In this document: positions 23,601-37,400 of the stretch, in pieces | How positions within the stretch are numbered: the first letter of the stretch is position 1 | Layout of the letters: every line of letters begins with the position of its first letter | Source: Bagarius yarrelli | Taxonomy: Eukaryota > Chordata > Actinopteri > Siluriformes > Sisoridae | Length of the DNA: 64,000 bases | Reading direction: 5' to 3' | Assembly (NCBI GenBank): GCA_005784505.1 | Contig: VCAZ01000022.1 | Span: 1,591,695 to 1,655,694 of the forward strand | Program-made: the position numbers and the translations under genes | The notes under the pieces: generated by a model | The model's input: the letters and a program-made list of their open reading frames with translations, nothing else | Told to the model about the DNA's origin: nothing | The model's database searches: none

Positions 23601-26600
23601 CAGATACTAATACATGGATCCGATTCATATCCCATTTATTTCCACATACGACAGAGGTCTGAACCCTGATCTCAAAATATCAGAATCCAGGTGATTGTTT
23701 CCTGCTTACGCGATCGTAAGTCAAATCAGACATGTGGTCACTTGATATATGCAGTGTAAATGTGGCCTAAGCTGCCGCGCTGCTCAGAACGAAACAAGTA
23801 GTAATTCAATCCAACCGCTTATTATGACCAGATGAATAATCTAGCAATTTTACATAGGATTTATGTTAGAAAAAAAATAACATGTAAATGCATAATGAAC
23901 ATGATTTTCATAAACAGGAAACCAGTTTTGATGTAATGGCTAATATTTATTTGCATTTGTTTTCACCTGTGAGCTTTTTGTCCTATATAATTTATTTATT
24001 TACATCCCTGCATTGTGTGTGTGTGTATAATAAACTTGCCTAAAGCCTGAAATGTTAACAGTGCACTAAAACAGTTGCTAGCAGACGATTTATATTGCAC
24101 TGTTATATTACACATACAGGTTTTTACAGCGGCTAATAAAATAAAAATGTCTCTGGAAATTAAATCTTCTGCATCCCTAAGTGTAGTATTATACATCAGG
24201 GCTTGATTAACTTTTACATTCCTGGTAGCCCTTCTGGTAGGTGCACTTCAGTTTTTAGTATCCTATGATATTAATGTTACCCAAGTATAAAAACGAGTAT
24301 AAAAACTCCATGCGGTGTTGCCCAAATCAGTTATTTAACTGCTTGTTGCAGGTTTTAGCTCAGTCTGTCGTTATTGACGTTGGCTAATTCTCATGCAACT
24401 CCCAGGTGTTTCTAACACGATAAAAGCTCATGTCGTTATGTGGCTGTGAGATTGTTTAAGTGCGAGCTGGTGATGAAAAATGGCTTTGTGTTCTGGTGTG
24501 TGTGTGTGTGTGTGTGTGTGTTTGAGCTGAAAATGTTTTTACTCTTTCATTCTGCAGGTTCATTTTCTCTGGTTTCATGTTAAAGATGTCATCAAGCGCT
24601 ACGAAACGTTTGAGAGGTAATTTTGCCCTTTTGCAGCACACATTACAAAGTCATATTTATAAATATCATTTTTATATCTGCAATAGTTGCGAGTTCAAAT
24701 CCCAGTCGAGGGAAGAGAGGGGGAAAGGGGACCATGATCCGCTCAGTTTTTTGCTAATTGAAGTGAATGTAAATGTCTGCTAGGTTTGGTGTGATTCATG
24801 CTGTGTTCACTAACCTGCTGGTTTGGAGTAATGGAGTGATGACTGAAGCTGAACACGCGCTCAATGACCACAAGAGACGATTATCGGCGGTCGGATACTT
24901 CAACTTTACCGTTTGGGGTAAAGGTAACACAAGGCTGGGGTACTACATTGATCTGGTGGATCGTTCTATAATTGTGGGTTCATCTCATGCCTGTTATTAT
25001 TTTTCTTGTTTATCGTCGCACAGCTGCACTAAAACGTTTTTGTTGTTTGCTACTGTGAACTATGTTAGCTTTACTAGCATTTTGGGCCTAGACTCAACAC
25101 TAAAGCCTAGAACTACCGAGCACATGGCATGTTTAGAAATATATATATATATCTATTTTCATAAACACACGTGGTTTAAGTCTTATTTTCTTGTTACGCA
25201 TTGCAGCAGTAATATTTGTGCAACATTGTTGACACAAAAACAGTAATTAAAAAAAGACCGTTTTACCCTTTGTCATCCTTGTCTACATGCTTTTACAGGA
25301 AATGACATCACAGCTGGCAAAATGTGTGACATTGGGATAAACCATTTCTTTTTGTTGGGGGGTGTGTAAGAGAATGGGCACACAAAATAAAGTATATCAC
25401 AATATTTGAAAAAAACACAGAATTTATTAATTATCTAATCTAACTAATGAAATTACTTGATATTTGAAGTAATATTTGTGTTTAAATGCAACGCTAAAAG
25501 AGCAGCTTAACAAAATGGGACGTCTGAATAACCAAAGTACCTGAATTGTCTGTAATATAAAAACTATTTGAATAAAAACACAACTTTTGAATTGTGCACT
25601 ATTTTGTGGAAGAAATTTCTATAACTTTGTACTAGGAAAATTAGCATAAAGGCTTTTTATGTGTCAAGGACATGAGATGTACCCACAGTTATAGTATGTC
25701 CCATACATGTCTGTACATGTGTCTTTGTAGATTTGTCTTTTTTTTTCCTCGTGTCTGTATTGTTATGATTTGTTTGTTCTACATGACAATAAATTGTTTA
25801 TTAAAGCAGTTGCTTTCTCTCTCTCTCTCTCTCTCTCTCTCGTTCTCTCTCGTTCTCTCTCGTTCTCCTTCCCCCCTCCAGAGGAAGATGAGCCTGATTG
25901 TAACTGTACAACCAGTGCGTGTTCGATGTTTAACAGCGGTCTGTACTATCTCTGTCCGTTCAACATCGAGTACCACATCTTAGTCTCGGTGCTCCTTTTC
26001 GTCATGTGGAAAAACGTCGGTCGCACCCTCGGACAGTGCACCAAACAGAAGTCTGCATCAAAGTCACCCTTGCTGAAATGTTCAGGAGACGGACCGTTCC
26101 TGCTGCTCGGCCCAGCCCTCGGGCTTTTGTCACTGGCCAGCTCTATCACAGTGCTCGTCATCTACATCATCCATGTGGAGGAGTCGCTAGAGGCACGCCA
26201 TGCAGCCATCTCCATGTTCTACTGGTTCGGAATCGTCATTCTGGCGTGTATGAGTGTAAGCGGTGCTGTTGGATTGATCATCTATCGCCTCGAAGACTGG
26301 CCCATGGACACGACACCAAATCCGTCCAGGACCCTCGATTCCAAGCTGCTCCTTGGTTCGTCTATCGGCTCTTGGCTCGTCTGCTGGTGCAGCGTCATTG
26401 CTGTGGCCGGGGCCAAAAATTCGCCAATCTACCGATGGGCCAATTTAGGATATGCCATACTTTTAGTTTTGGAGAAATGCGTGCAAAATCTGTTTATCGT
26501 CGAATCGCTGTACAGGAGACAAAAAGAGCTGAAAGAGCGTGGGGCTGACCTTCATGCCACGCGTAACTCCATTCTCAACCCCAGCCACGGAAATGAAAAA

Positions 26601-27058
26601 ATCTTTGCCGTGTATGATGGTATCATTAACCACGCCTACGAGTCCCCAGATAAACACTGCGAGAACGAAAATCAAACTTGCAGCAGGAACGACGGGAACG
26701 TGACGCATTCTTCTGACCACGGAATGCCGGAGACGCCAAACAGACAGCGGCAGGTCCTGAAGAACATCGCCATCTTCCTGTTCATGTGCAACATCTCAGT
26801 AAGGTTTCTCATCAACACAGTTCGCTTTAGCCTTTAGCATACCAGATTAATTGTCTGTGTTTTTCTCTGTGTTTGGGTGATGTATAGCTCTGGATCCTTC
26901 CTGCATTCGGATGCCGGCCTCAGTTCGACAACGGTTTGGAGGAAGCATCGTTTGGTTTTCCTATCTGGAGCACAGTGCTGAATTTTGCCCTACCCATGAG
27001 CCTCTTCTACCGCATGCACTCTGTTGCTGTGCTCTTTGAAGTCTTCCGGAAAATATAG
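20180..27058 (+). CDS. otop1: OTOP1, otopetrin proton channel
   Basis: Multi-pass proton-selective channel, needed for otolith/otoconia formation and acid sensing. Coding exons: 20180-20579, 22144-22280, 24558-24616, 24784-24917, 25882-26798, 26888-27058; 1818 nt including the stop, 605 residues (human 612). The N-terminus has a Ser-rich run before TM1 (YGINLLLVGLALMLALAYQG). The family block SGLYYLCPFNIEYHIL begins the second half; LDSKLLLGSSIGSWLVCW and CNISLWILPAFGCRPQFDNG are recognisable otopetrin signatures. NFT and NCT sequons fall in the loop between exons four and five. Start is the ATG giving MVEHNGPD; the in-frame upstream TTG is not a start. Failure to splice the last intron would stop after about 12 extra residues and lose the final membrane span. 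Confidence 0.96.
21417..21545. repeat. SINE-like interspersed repeat copy
   Basis: A fairly complete copy in the first OTOP1 intron: 'ctgagcaattggggctgagg', 'cagtggcccaacagtggcaa', 'ccaacaccttaaccactgag'. Confidence 0.7.
22572..22650. repeat. SINE-like interspersed repeat fragment
   Basis: Fragment of the same family ('ggttcagggttaagggcctt', 'ggggcccaacagtggcta') in the second OTOP1 intron. Confidence 0.6.
23225..23545. repeat. ubiquitous vertebrate interspersed repeat
   Basis: Contains the well-known block 'tttttggactgtgggaggaa', 'acacggggagaacatgcaaa' and 'ctccacacagaaag', preceded by 'ctggagtctatcccagttgt'. A nearly full-length copy in the second OTOP1 intron. Shorter pieces of the family occur at 6185, 16860 and 27770. 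Confidence 0.8.
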
Positions 27059-27195
27059 GACAGCGCCTCAGTACCCGCCTGGTGTTCGTTTTTGCACACG
27101 GAAATGATTTTCTGTATTGAGTTCTCAGAAACCAGGGTTACCTTTTTAAAAAAAAAAAAAAAAAATACGGTTTTGTTCTCAAAAAGGGGAAAAAT

Positions 27196-27201
27196 AATAA
27201 A
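27196..27201 (+). terminator. candidate OTOP1 poly(A) signal
   Basis: AATAAA about 140 bases past the OTOP1 stop, within an A-rich stretch. Another AATAAA lies near 27537, so the true end is uncertain. Confidence 0.4.
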
Positions 27202-29122
27202 AAAACCCTTTTTCTCCACAATTTTGATTGCACAGAGGGATAAGCAATTGGATCGTATTGCTGTAAGACACAAGGGCTCTTTGCCTTTTCTCCTCTGTGA
27301 TTAGACATACGCAAGAGCTTTCTCTTCACTAGGAGCTGCACAAGTCTTCATTTTTTACTAATTAACTAGTCGTTCTTTTGTCCTAGTAAAAGCAGCAAAC
27401 CGATATGTTTCGATATGTTGCTTCTTTATTAGTAAACTTAATTTCGAAGAAAATAGTAAAAGACGCGTCAAATCGCACAAATCGACTAAAAAGAGCTTCT
27501 GTCTTTATTTGGGCTTCACAGTCAACCACAGAAAGAAATAAAAAAAATCAGTGCAATAAATGTGCCAAATAACAAATCTGTCTATCACGTGACAATATTT
27601 TCTAGCCTTAAATATCGAACACTAATCTAGAGGCATCCGACTAGAAACAAGTCGCAGGAATGGACAGTCAGACCACAACCTTTGATGAGACCTTTTTCCT
27701 CGGACTTGAAGGGGCCCTTTAGCTCCGAGAGCGCATTCTCTCCTGGTGCTTTAAAATTTCCTCTGGGTTCTCTGGTTTTCTTCCCAGTCCAGAGAAATGC
27801 ATAATAGGTTGATTGGCATTCTCTACATTGTATTGTGTATTAGTGTGCAATTGTGCCCTGTAATAGTTGCCAGTCTATCCAGTAGGGTTACACAATATAT
27901 CGAAATGATCAAAATATCACAATTTTGCATATCACAGTACGTATATCGCAAAGGTTTGTGATAAATGAGCGATGTGATACTTTAAATAATAAACTATGGA
28001 TAAAGTTATGAGTTAATGCGGATAGTAAGCTTCTGCCGACGATCTAGTGCCAAAACAAGGAAGCACCTCAAAGATACGGCAATATTAGTGTTTGAAAAGA
28101 GATATGTAAATCTCTAGTGGAAATGCAAACGGGGAACACTACAAATCATTAGAGTCACCTAAAAACCAAACCAAATTTGGCTCAGCTATACTCGGCAGAA
28201 AAATCTGCACTAGTTTTTCTCGTTTTGTGTATAGCAAATTCAAGTGCCGAATTTTCGAACATTCGAAAATCGCTGAAAACAAACCCAAACGTTAAAAAGT
28301 ACAAAAGAATACCAAAATTACTAAATATAAAACCATAAAGCACAATAAACAATGCAACGGTGAAGGGTTGCCATCTGGTGGCCTGGAGGAGAAGTGTTCT
28401 AAATGTCCTGGAAAACACCACCTCCTTCCAAAATGTTCCTTTTTTTAAATAAAATATTTCTGGGAAATTTACTAGAAGAAAAATACAGGATTGTGAGGAA
28501 GGACTTAGAATTTTTATAAACTTTCATTCCATGACGTGTGAACGGATAAGTCAACCAGTCGCTGTGTATGGACGACTAGGTGAAAATTGTAACAGTGCGT
28601 TCTCGCTGATGAAAAAAAAAGTTCTCGCTTCTGGTTTCCACAGATTGTCATTTTCACCCTCACCTCGTGATCAGATTAAAGAACAGCTATTGGATTTCTT
28701 TTCATTATGATTAGATAAAAGCAAGGGCTTTGCTCTTTTTCTCTGGTAGTCATTGTACCTGAAGATGATCATTCATTAACTTTTTTTCTCTTGGACAATA
28801 GACAAGACTTTGACCAACTGGAGAAAAAAAAAATCTTCCTGCTTTAATCCCACTGCGTTTAGACGAAGTGAAAAGTGGATTTTCCTCCATGTCGTTTCCA
28901 CAGGTGCTTTTGTTTTCTCTCAGACACTCATTGTTGGTGCTAACGTTACGCTATAAATACAAATTATTTTTGTTCCAACACACGAAAAACAGAGCTGAAG
29001 GAAAGTATGATCATTTGAAGAAGACGACACCAGGTCTAACAATAATCTTAACTAGGAGGAATTGTGCAGTTAGCTAATCGACCAATTAAATGGCAGCAGG
29101 GAAATTCTAACAAACATGCAGC

Positions 29123-29262
29123 TATGAGGGCTTATCAAAAACTTTCCAAACACACCAACAGATGGCAGCACGAAGCTGCAAGGTGCAAGCACGGTTACAG
29201 GAAGCACATCTGTGTGCTGCCATCTGTTGGTGTGTTTTGAAACTTTTTGATACTCACTCGTA
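29123..29262. mobile_element. mariner-like MITE with long inverted arms
   Basis: A 140-bp element bounded by TA dinucleotides. Arms 29133-29171 and 29214-29252 are reverse complements over 39 bases with two mismatches, including CACCAACAGATGGCAGCAC. The less conserved outermost ten bases read TAtGAGgg on one side and, reversed, TAcGAGtg on the other. The spacer is 42 bp. TA flanks and a 'GAGgg...TCAAAAA' start fit a non-autonomous Tc1/mariner element; the exact family is inferred. Confidence 0.75.
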
Positions 29263-30689
29263 CAAGAGCTTTAGAGAATGTTCATGTGGCTGTAACCTTG
29301 GCGTGGTTGGTATTTTGGAACAGTCTTGCGTGAGCAAAGGAACTGCAAGTGAAAATAATCCCTTATAACCAGACTGTTTTGAGTTTTGAGGGACGTCTGT
29401 AGCAACTCGAATGATCACTGTTTACAAACATAGTGAGCAGAAAAGCATCTCAACATACATAAAACTTCAAAACTTTAGTTGGTGGACTACGGAGGCAGAA
29501 TACTAAACCTTTTTTTGTCCTTTTCTCACCATTCTGTGTAAACTGTTGTGTGTAAAAACCCCAGGAGATTAACAGAAAGTGAAAAACATCAGCTTCCCCA
29601 TTTGGTACCAACAACCATGCCAGTGTTACTGTTACAGTGATGAGTTGTTATGATGTTTGACGCAAAAATGCCTGGTACCACCTGATTGGCTCATTAGAAA
29701 ACTGTAGGAATACAACTGCTACGACTGCAGTGTATATTAACATTATTAGGTTGTTTACTTAAACTCCCGGCTCATCATTGAGCTATCCATGTTTAAAGTA
29801 TAGCATTAATGAAATATATTTTATTATTTAGTTGCTGTAGAGATTATTAGTGTCTGGGCCTTTCAGGAAGAGTAATGGGTTAATTTCTCAACACCCCATT
29901 TATTTCTGTAAAAAAAAAAAAAAAATCACGTCATTCACTTGAATCATTTCTTTTGTTGTTCTCATGACTTGCATTAGGTTACGATGTCATCATGTTGTTA
30001 CGACGGCGTTGTGAATCGTGAGGGATCATGTTCTCTTGTGCGTCAGACTTGAATTTTCTCCTCTATACACACACAGCACTAAACTGGACGTTACTTCTTG
30101 TAAACGCGTTGTTTTGGTTTCCATGCGTGGAAGCAGAACCACCACCAACTGTGCTTTGTTTAATAATCGTTTACGTTCTGCTTTACAATTAGCAAACTTT
30201 AGCTAATGCGGTTTTGACTCTTTTTTTTTTTTTACCATATTTGAACAATACAGTTTTACTAGATAAGATTTAGTTGGGCCATGGTTTCTGTTTCGTCTAA
30301 CTTTCGACCTGGGGCAGTTTGAAACTGAGATTTGATTGGGGGCAAAGTTATATCCAGGAATAGTTCTAGTTAAGACTATATTTTAAAATGATTGATTTTG
30401 GGAAAATCACTTTGTTGTCGTTCATGAATGTTTTTATGTATCAAAATGATAACCATACTGAGCAATAGTAAATAAATGAACTTAAATTATCATTTGATTT
30501 GTGTTTAAAAATTGATTTTCCTGTTTTATAATAAATAAATATTTGGCCTTTTTTGCTTTTATTGAGCAAACAGTAAGTTAAGGGGGCAGATAAAGGGGTG
30601 AAATCAGTAAAAGTTCTGAGCGCAGGTGTGTGTTGCTTTTGCCTATTATAAAGCATCTGTATGATGATATGTAGGGCAGATAAAGAGTA

Positions 30690-31020
30690 AGATCGTGTCC
30701 CAATACCCAGACTTGCACTCTTGTGCCACTCATTTGTACAGTCCCACTAAGAGGTGCAAGTGTGTCTCAATTCGCTGGTGAGCCTCTCAGGCCCGCCTAC
30801 TTGTGCCCTTAATGCACACTTTCTTTAAGCGCGACTACCGGCACCGCTATTTTTATCTGGGGGGTGTTGCAACAACGTGAAGTGCCTTAAACTGTCCCAA
30901 TTCTGCATGTCAGCGCACTTGTTCCCTTGTGCACCCATCAACTAAAGTATACATTTCCAAAATTGCACACTTCATTTAAAACCTTAGGGTGTAGTGTGAG
31001 TATTGGGGCAGGGTCTTAGT
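30690..31020. mobile_element. candidate non-autonomous DNA transposon
   Basis: Starts near 'cgtgtcccaatacccaga' and ends near 'gtgagtattggggcagggtc', so the ends are rough inverted repeats. The inside is GC-richer than its surroundings and has no coding frame. Confidence 0.45.
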
Positions 31021-31059
31021 GAGAGAGTGAGAAAAATAAATACATTTGAGAGAGACAGA

Positions 31060-31345
31060 GAAAGACAGATCAATTAAATGGACAAAAGTACTGGAACAAC
31101 TGATCACCACATCTATATGTGTCTTTTTAACATCCTATTCCAGATGTTTCCATGTAATTTTGGGGATTTGTGTTCAATCAGCCACAATAGTAGTAGTGAG
31201 ATTAGACACTTATGATTGGTTGAGGAGGTCTGGGGTGCAGTTGGTGTTCCAGTTCATCCAATCAGAACACAGCATGTCTTTATGCAGATCAGGGGCTGTC
31301 TACACAGGGGCATAACATACAAAGACATTCTAAATAACAGTGTGT
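31060..31345 (-). mobile_element. Tc1-like transposon relic
   Basis: Contains 'aaatggacaaaagtactgga', 'ggggatttgtgttcaatcag', 'gttccagttcatcc', phrases of a very common fish DNA-transposon-derived repeat. The copy at 54480-54800 is in the opposite orientation ('gaacacaaatccccacagtc'). Confidence 0.65.
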
Positions 31346-31403
31346 CCAACTTTATGGCAATGATGGAGGGGCGGCACTTAAGAGGGTGTGCTGCTCTATT
31401 TCA

Positions 31404-34400
31404 TCACATCTGCTCTAGGGGAGCCACTGCTCCCTTTCTAAACTTGAACTTCCTCCTTTTTCTGTGACCGTCTGACACCTGTGATACATCCTCAGTGTGT
31501 GGTGGTTGTGCACTGTGGACAGTAAACAGTTTTTCTTCCACCGTGTCACCTTCCGCAGCTGTTTCCACTTCCCCAGAATGGCTCGGACGCTCCGTGGCCT
31601 GCGGTGTGTCGGTCTGTTCCACCACATAAGCACAAGTTTCTTCTTTTTGTGTAGCAGCCTCAGAGGTCGACTGGATGCTCGCTGGCACTGGGTCGTGTCC
31701 TAAACGGTCTGCACGAGATGTGGAGAAGAGTTTTTCCGCAAGCTTTTGCTTCTTTCTCAGCATTCTAAGGAGTACAGTGCATTATGGGAGTTATTTATAA
31801 TATATAATGAACAAACTGCCTGAAATAAACAATAGATAAAGTTAAAATGTTTTAATAATATTTAAGCATGAAAAGCTACACGTTATTATCAGTTAATTAA
31901 CATTATGCAGGTTTGTACTACAAAAGCTACAATTAATTAAAAAAATGTAACAAAACACAACAAAACACTAATATTTATATCTATTCAGTTGTCCCAGTTG
32001 TACTAATTACAATAAATCCTACTAATGCGGTTTTATTAAAAAAAATGCTTTCTAACCTTCCAGTGTGTGTATTAGAGCCTGGTGCTTTATGTTTGCTGAT
32101 TACATCATTCCTCAGTCTGTCCACCAGATGGCAGGAGGGTTCTACTAGCAGTCTATAAACAATATACAAATACACAAAATGAGTGAGGATATAACATTAA
32201 TAATGTGTGTGTTTGTGTGTGTGTGTGCGTTACCCTTCTTTAGGTGCAAGAGTGTGTATGAGGGATTGTAATTCTTCTTCAGGCTGTGTAGGCAGAAGGA
32301 GGCATAGGAGTTGCTGGAGAACTGGTTCAGAAACACTGCCAAGTTTGACAAGCAAGGCAACAAGAAGGAGATCCTACACACACACACAAACATTTTGTTT
32401 GACTAACATCGCAAGCTCTCGCCTACCCCCAACTGACATCCACTCAGCCACCCAATACCAGACCATTACCTGGTCAAAGTGTGTGTAAAGCCTCTTTAGC
32501 TCTTGCTGTTCCCTCAGATCCTCCATCACCTGTTGCCTCCTCATCTCTATCCTTAATCTACACACACAGAGACAGTTTTCTAGAAAATATTTTACACACA
32601 CACACACACATTTTTACTGATATATCCATAACAGCTTACATTTATCTCATTTTTTATCTATCTGAGCAATTAAGGGTTAAGGGCCTTGGTCAGGGGCCCA
32701 GCAGTGACAGAAAGGTGCTGGGAATTTAACCCACAATCCTCCAATCAGTAGTCCAACACCAACCACAGAGCTATCACTTTCCTAACACACACCTTACATA
32801 AACTTGCCCCATGTGTGGTCTTACCTCTCAGTGAGGGTGTGTGTGAGCTGCTGTCTCTTGTACAGTGCCTCCCGCAGGCACTCTGTAATCGTCCCCTCTG
32901 TGTTCACCTGAAACAATTCCTCATCAAGAGTCAAAAGTTTCCAGAGTCCGTCCATGGACCGCTCCCAATCCGCCTCTTCCTTCTGCAACAGTAGCTCCGC
33001 CTCCTCTAATGCCTGAACACATAGAATATGCTAAGAATAGACAGTTTACATGTCTGTGTTTGTAACAACCCCACCGATGTACACACCAGGCTGTGTGTGT
33101 GTATGGCCTGTGAAAGCTCTTCCCCTGCAGGTGCATGGAGGACAGCCTGGAACAGCAGTGTTTGTAGCTTCAGCAGGGCGGAGTGTGTTTCCACAACTCG
33201 CTTCTTCCTCTCTAATTTGTCCCACTGCACAGCCGCCACCTGCGTCGTCACTCTCTCTTTGCACATACTTAGCTCATCCTCGCACACACACACTGCATTC
33301 TCACACACGCAAACCTGTGACAGACAAAAGGAGAGTGTGTGAATGTCTAAAACACGCACACACCAATTAAAACACAATCCTGATTAGGATTTTACCTGTG
33401 CATGTGTAAAGATTGAGCAGGTGTCACTAGAGGAATGATCAGGAGTGTGTTTTGTGCTCTGATTGGTCAGAGTGTTACATCGCTTCTCTCGTGGTAGCAC
33501 GTGGGGCAGCACTAGGCAGCAATCCAGATGACACACACTCTTTACATACTCCAACTGCATACGCAGCAGATCACTTTCTGACAGAGAGAACTGACTTTCC
33601 CACAAATTCCTAGGAAAGGGGGAAAGATGTAGACACACACAATAACGAGTTTAATTAACCCTTTAGAACTCACTCTTACACATTGTATGGTCATCACATC
33701 GCTTTACTTATTATTCGTTCTTGACAGTATGAACACAGGGTTCTAACACACACACACACACACACACACACACCTGCAGTAGGTGTGCATTTGTTCCCTG
33801 ATTTCTCTCTGCCGCTGCAGCTCCTGCTCTTGGATAGTCTGAATTCCGCTGCGTGTCATTCGCAGGGTTTTAGCCGCTTCCCTTTTTCGAATGCCAAGCT
33901 CCGCCTCTGTGTCAGCCAGGATCCCACCCACCACTGACCCCGCCCTCAACTGGAGAAGGAGCCAACTGGGGACACCCGCCACCTGCAGTGACTCACTTGT
34001 CTCACACTCGACCTGTTTTAGGTCAGCTACAGCATCTCGCAACACACATACCAGGACCTGCACCCCAACCCACACGCACGCACACATATAAGGAACAAAA
34101 AGGACAGGAAAGAAGAAAATTTGAGTATAACGAGAGCGTATGCTTATAGTGTGTATGTGTGTACACGTACACGGCGTATATGTGCTGCTGCCTCCTGGTC
34201 CAGGTGTGTAATCAGTTCCGAGAGGTGTGTGTTGTGAGCGCAGAGTAGCGTCCGCCAGCGCATCAGGTAGTCCTCCAGCGGTACATCACACACACTCCCA
34301 CACACCAAATCTTGCTGCTCGAGCTTTTGTTCACTTAGCTACACACACGCGTAAAGTTAAAACACTGTAAAGTCATGACTCTACGAACGCTAAAGCGCAC

Positions 34401-37400
34401 ATGCTGTAAAACACTATACCGTCTCGGAGATGCGCACTCGTCTTGTTTTGATGATGTCATCACGGGCTGAGCTATGCTCTCGAGCCAGCCTTTCTTTAAA
34501 ACAAATTTGGGCACGCTGGAGGTCCGACTGAGCACGCTCCAACTGCAGCAGGTAGTGCTCAGTGGAAAGAGCACCCTCCCTACAAACACACACAAGTTAA
34601 TGATAATAGTAAGTGTGTGAAAAACACATGCATACAGAATATTACAGCCTAAAATGGCTAAAATTTGTTAATTAGCCATAGAACATTGTAAATTCATGAA
34701 ACTAAGCATGTTTCTTCAAAATTCATGTGTTCTTTATATAGAAAAAAAAATTTGTTCATCAAGGTGCCAAATATTTTGTTTCACAGTGAGACAGTAAGAG
34801 AGACAGACAGTAAGAAATGCCAAGAAAAGAGAGAGAGAGACAGTCAGACAGAAAGAAAGGGAAACAAATAAAGAGAAATAGAAAGAAAATTGCGTACCTG
34901 CGGATGTGGGTAAACCAGCCGTCGATGTGGCGGGAGAAAACACTGAACATCTCATGCATGGAATGCTGCAGATCTTGCAAACCCTGCAACAAAAAGCGGC
35001 GCTGTGCCTGTTGCTCACTCAGCGCTGCTCTCTGATTGGCTATAAACAGATCAAGCACGGACTCCAGCTGATCCTGTGGGCAGAGAATCTCATTGACTCA
35101 CACTGGGATGATTACAATAATTAAATAAATTAATAAAAAAAATTCAGAGCAGTTCAAAGCATACTATTAATTTAGTCAACATCCTGCCGAGTGTCGCACT
35201 GATTATAATAAAGCCCTTTTTCATACCTGACAGCTATAGTATCTATGCAGAAGCTGATTGGCCATGTGTGTTCCTCTGGTAATGGCCACCTCTTCGATTT
35301 CCTCACTGATGATCGTGTGGAGTTCTTCTCTTCTGCGAAACGTCTCCAAACGCCGCTGCTCCGCATTCTGCACACGTACCCAGACCCGTCAGGTCACAAC
35401 AGCTGCTTTAAATAGAACGCTGGTCTAATAAGTCTATATAGTGTGTGTCTGTGTCACCTGTTGCTCATATTGTACTTCCGACGAAGGGTGTTGCGAGTTC
35501 TGATCCTCCTGCATGTCAGTCACATGACTGAGTAAGTCTACCACACTGATGTCATTACCAGACTCGCTTAATCCGGCGGTTAATAACCTGAACACACCTT
35601 TCAGCATCTGTACACGCACACACTCCACCATCACAGCAGCACGTAACAGAGAGGACAGCTCTAACCTGAGGACAAGAGGGGACACAGATTTATTTATGCT
35701 CTGCTCTACAACTAATCTATTAGATGTACAAATCTATGTTTAGTATAAATCTGGACAACAAATTAGACTCGAGGTTTAGTTTTAAGATTACATTTTTAGT
35801 CATGTTAAAGGTTTAGCGCTCATGAGGGATAATTAGGGTTTCATTCTTACTTGTCCAGAGCAGATGACACGTTATGTGGATCCTCCTGTGTCATGATGTC
35901 AATGATTCTATCCTCAAACGCAGCATCCTCATTGGCCAAGTCAACAGTGTTACCAACAACCTCCACTTGCTCCGCCTCTATGTTAAAGCTCCGCCTCTTC
36001 TAAAACATATAGAGCGTCAATCAGCACAAACTGCAACACTATGGTGTGTGTGTGTGTGTGTGTTGTGTCTTACCCTATGCTGAGGTGTACACATTAAGTA
36101 CTTTTTGTAGAAGCAGCCAGCGGTAAGGAGTGTGAACGCTAGCAGCAGTGTGGAGATCAGAAAAGCCAGACAGAATCCTGCAAAGTGTAAGGCATGATTC
36201 ACACACACCTGAGGAGAACACAAACGCACAATCAGAAATCATGACCAACGATGTCAAGCGGCAGAATTACACTTCCTGTCACCTTTTCCGTAGTGTCAAT
36301 CCTCAGAGTGAAATTTGCCATCACGGGACTGAATGAAAGAATGTCATTCTGTATAAACGAAACCAAAATGAGAACAAATCTGTGATTCAGATAGTGAATC
36401 AGTGAGTCAATTACAAAATACCGTAAGGGAGACACTTATTAGTAAAGAAGTGAATCAGTGAATCTTTTGGCAAGTGAGTCACTTGGACAGTTTATTGATA
36501 AAACACTGAGTGACTAAATGAATCAGTGTGAGTTGGTGAATCAGTGATTCGGTCAGTCAGAGAGACAGCAAGTGAATAAATCAGCATAAACCTCCATCAT
36601 TAGGCAAGGCATGTTTATTTATATAGCACATTTCATACACGGTGGTAAATTAAAGTGCTTAACATAAGAAAAACAAAGTCATGAAATTAATAAAAAAAGA
36701 TTTTTAAATGAATGAAAACAGTTAAGAATATAAAATTATTATAGTGAGTTGGGACGTATCACAGCGCTCATTCAGTAAATGCAGAACTAAACAGATGGGT
36801 TTTGAGTCTGGATTTAAGGTGGTTACTAAAATTAACACATCTTTTTTTTTTTTTCTGGTAGCTGGTTCCAACTGTGGGCTGCGTAATAGCTTGAAACTCT
36901 TGGTATGTCTAACTGACTTGATCCTAATGATCTGAGTGATCTGATTGGTTTATATTCACTGAGCATATCTGAAATGTATTTAGGTCCCATAGGTCATTGA
37001 GTGATTTATAAACGAGTAACAGTACTTTAAAATTAATTCTAAATGTAACTGGTAGCTGGTGTGAGGACCTGAGGAACGCTGTGATGTGATCAGATGTTCT
37101 GCTTTTAGTTCTGTATGAGCCGAAGCTGTTTAATGTTATTTTTTGTTTTTTAATTAATTAAGTAGTCAGTCAGTCATTCAGTCAATAAATGTGTGTGTGT
37201 GTGTGTGTGTACCTGAGATATGCTGGAAAAGGTGAGGAACGCTGGTAGAAACAGATCATCATGTACGCCATCTTTTACACTCATTGTGTAGGACACGTTA
37301 TAACTAGAGCCGGCTAAACACACAAACATACATACACACTATTAAAATAGAAATAAATGTGTGTGTATGTACAAGGTAGTGTGTCAGTGCTGAAGGTTTT

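Larger units (their letters stand above)
27210..31403. other. OTOP1-EVC2 convergent intergenic region
   Basis: Gene-free, AT-rich. It holds a repeat fragment (27770-27890), the inverted-repeat element at 29123-29262, a 'gtcccaata...gtattgggg' bounded element (30690-31020) and a Tc1-like relic (31060-31345). The rest shows nothing I can name. Confidence 0.55.

Noticed and set aside
25770..25881. N-terminal extension of the large OTOP1 exon with a Met start and Leu-Ser run
   Set aside because: It reads through a (CT)n polypyrimidine tract ending in CAG, the splice acceptor of the exon at 25882; the real start is at 20180.
33028..33370. Plus-strand Cys/Val-rich frames opposite EVC2
   Set aside because: They arise from (TG)n/(CA)n tracts and the antisense of EVC2 exons and have no start or splice support.
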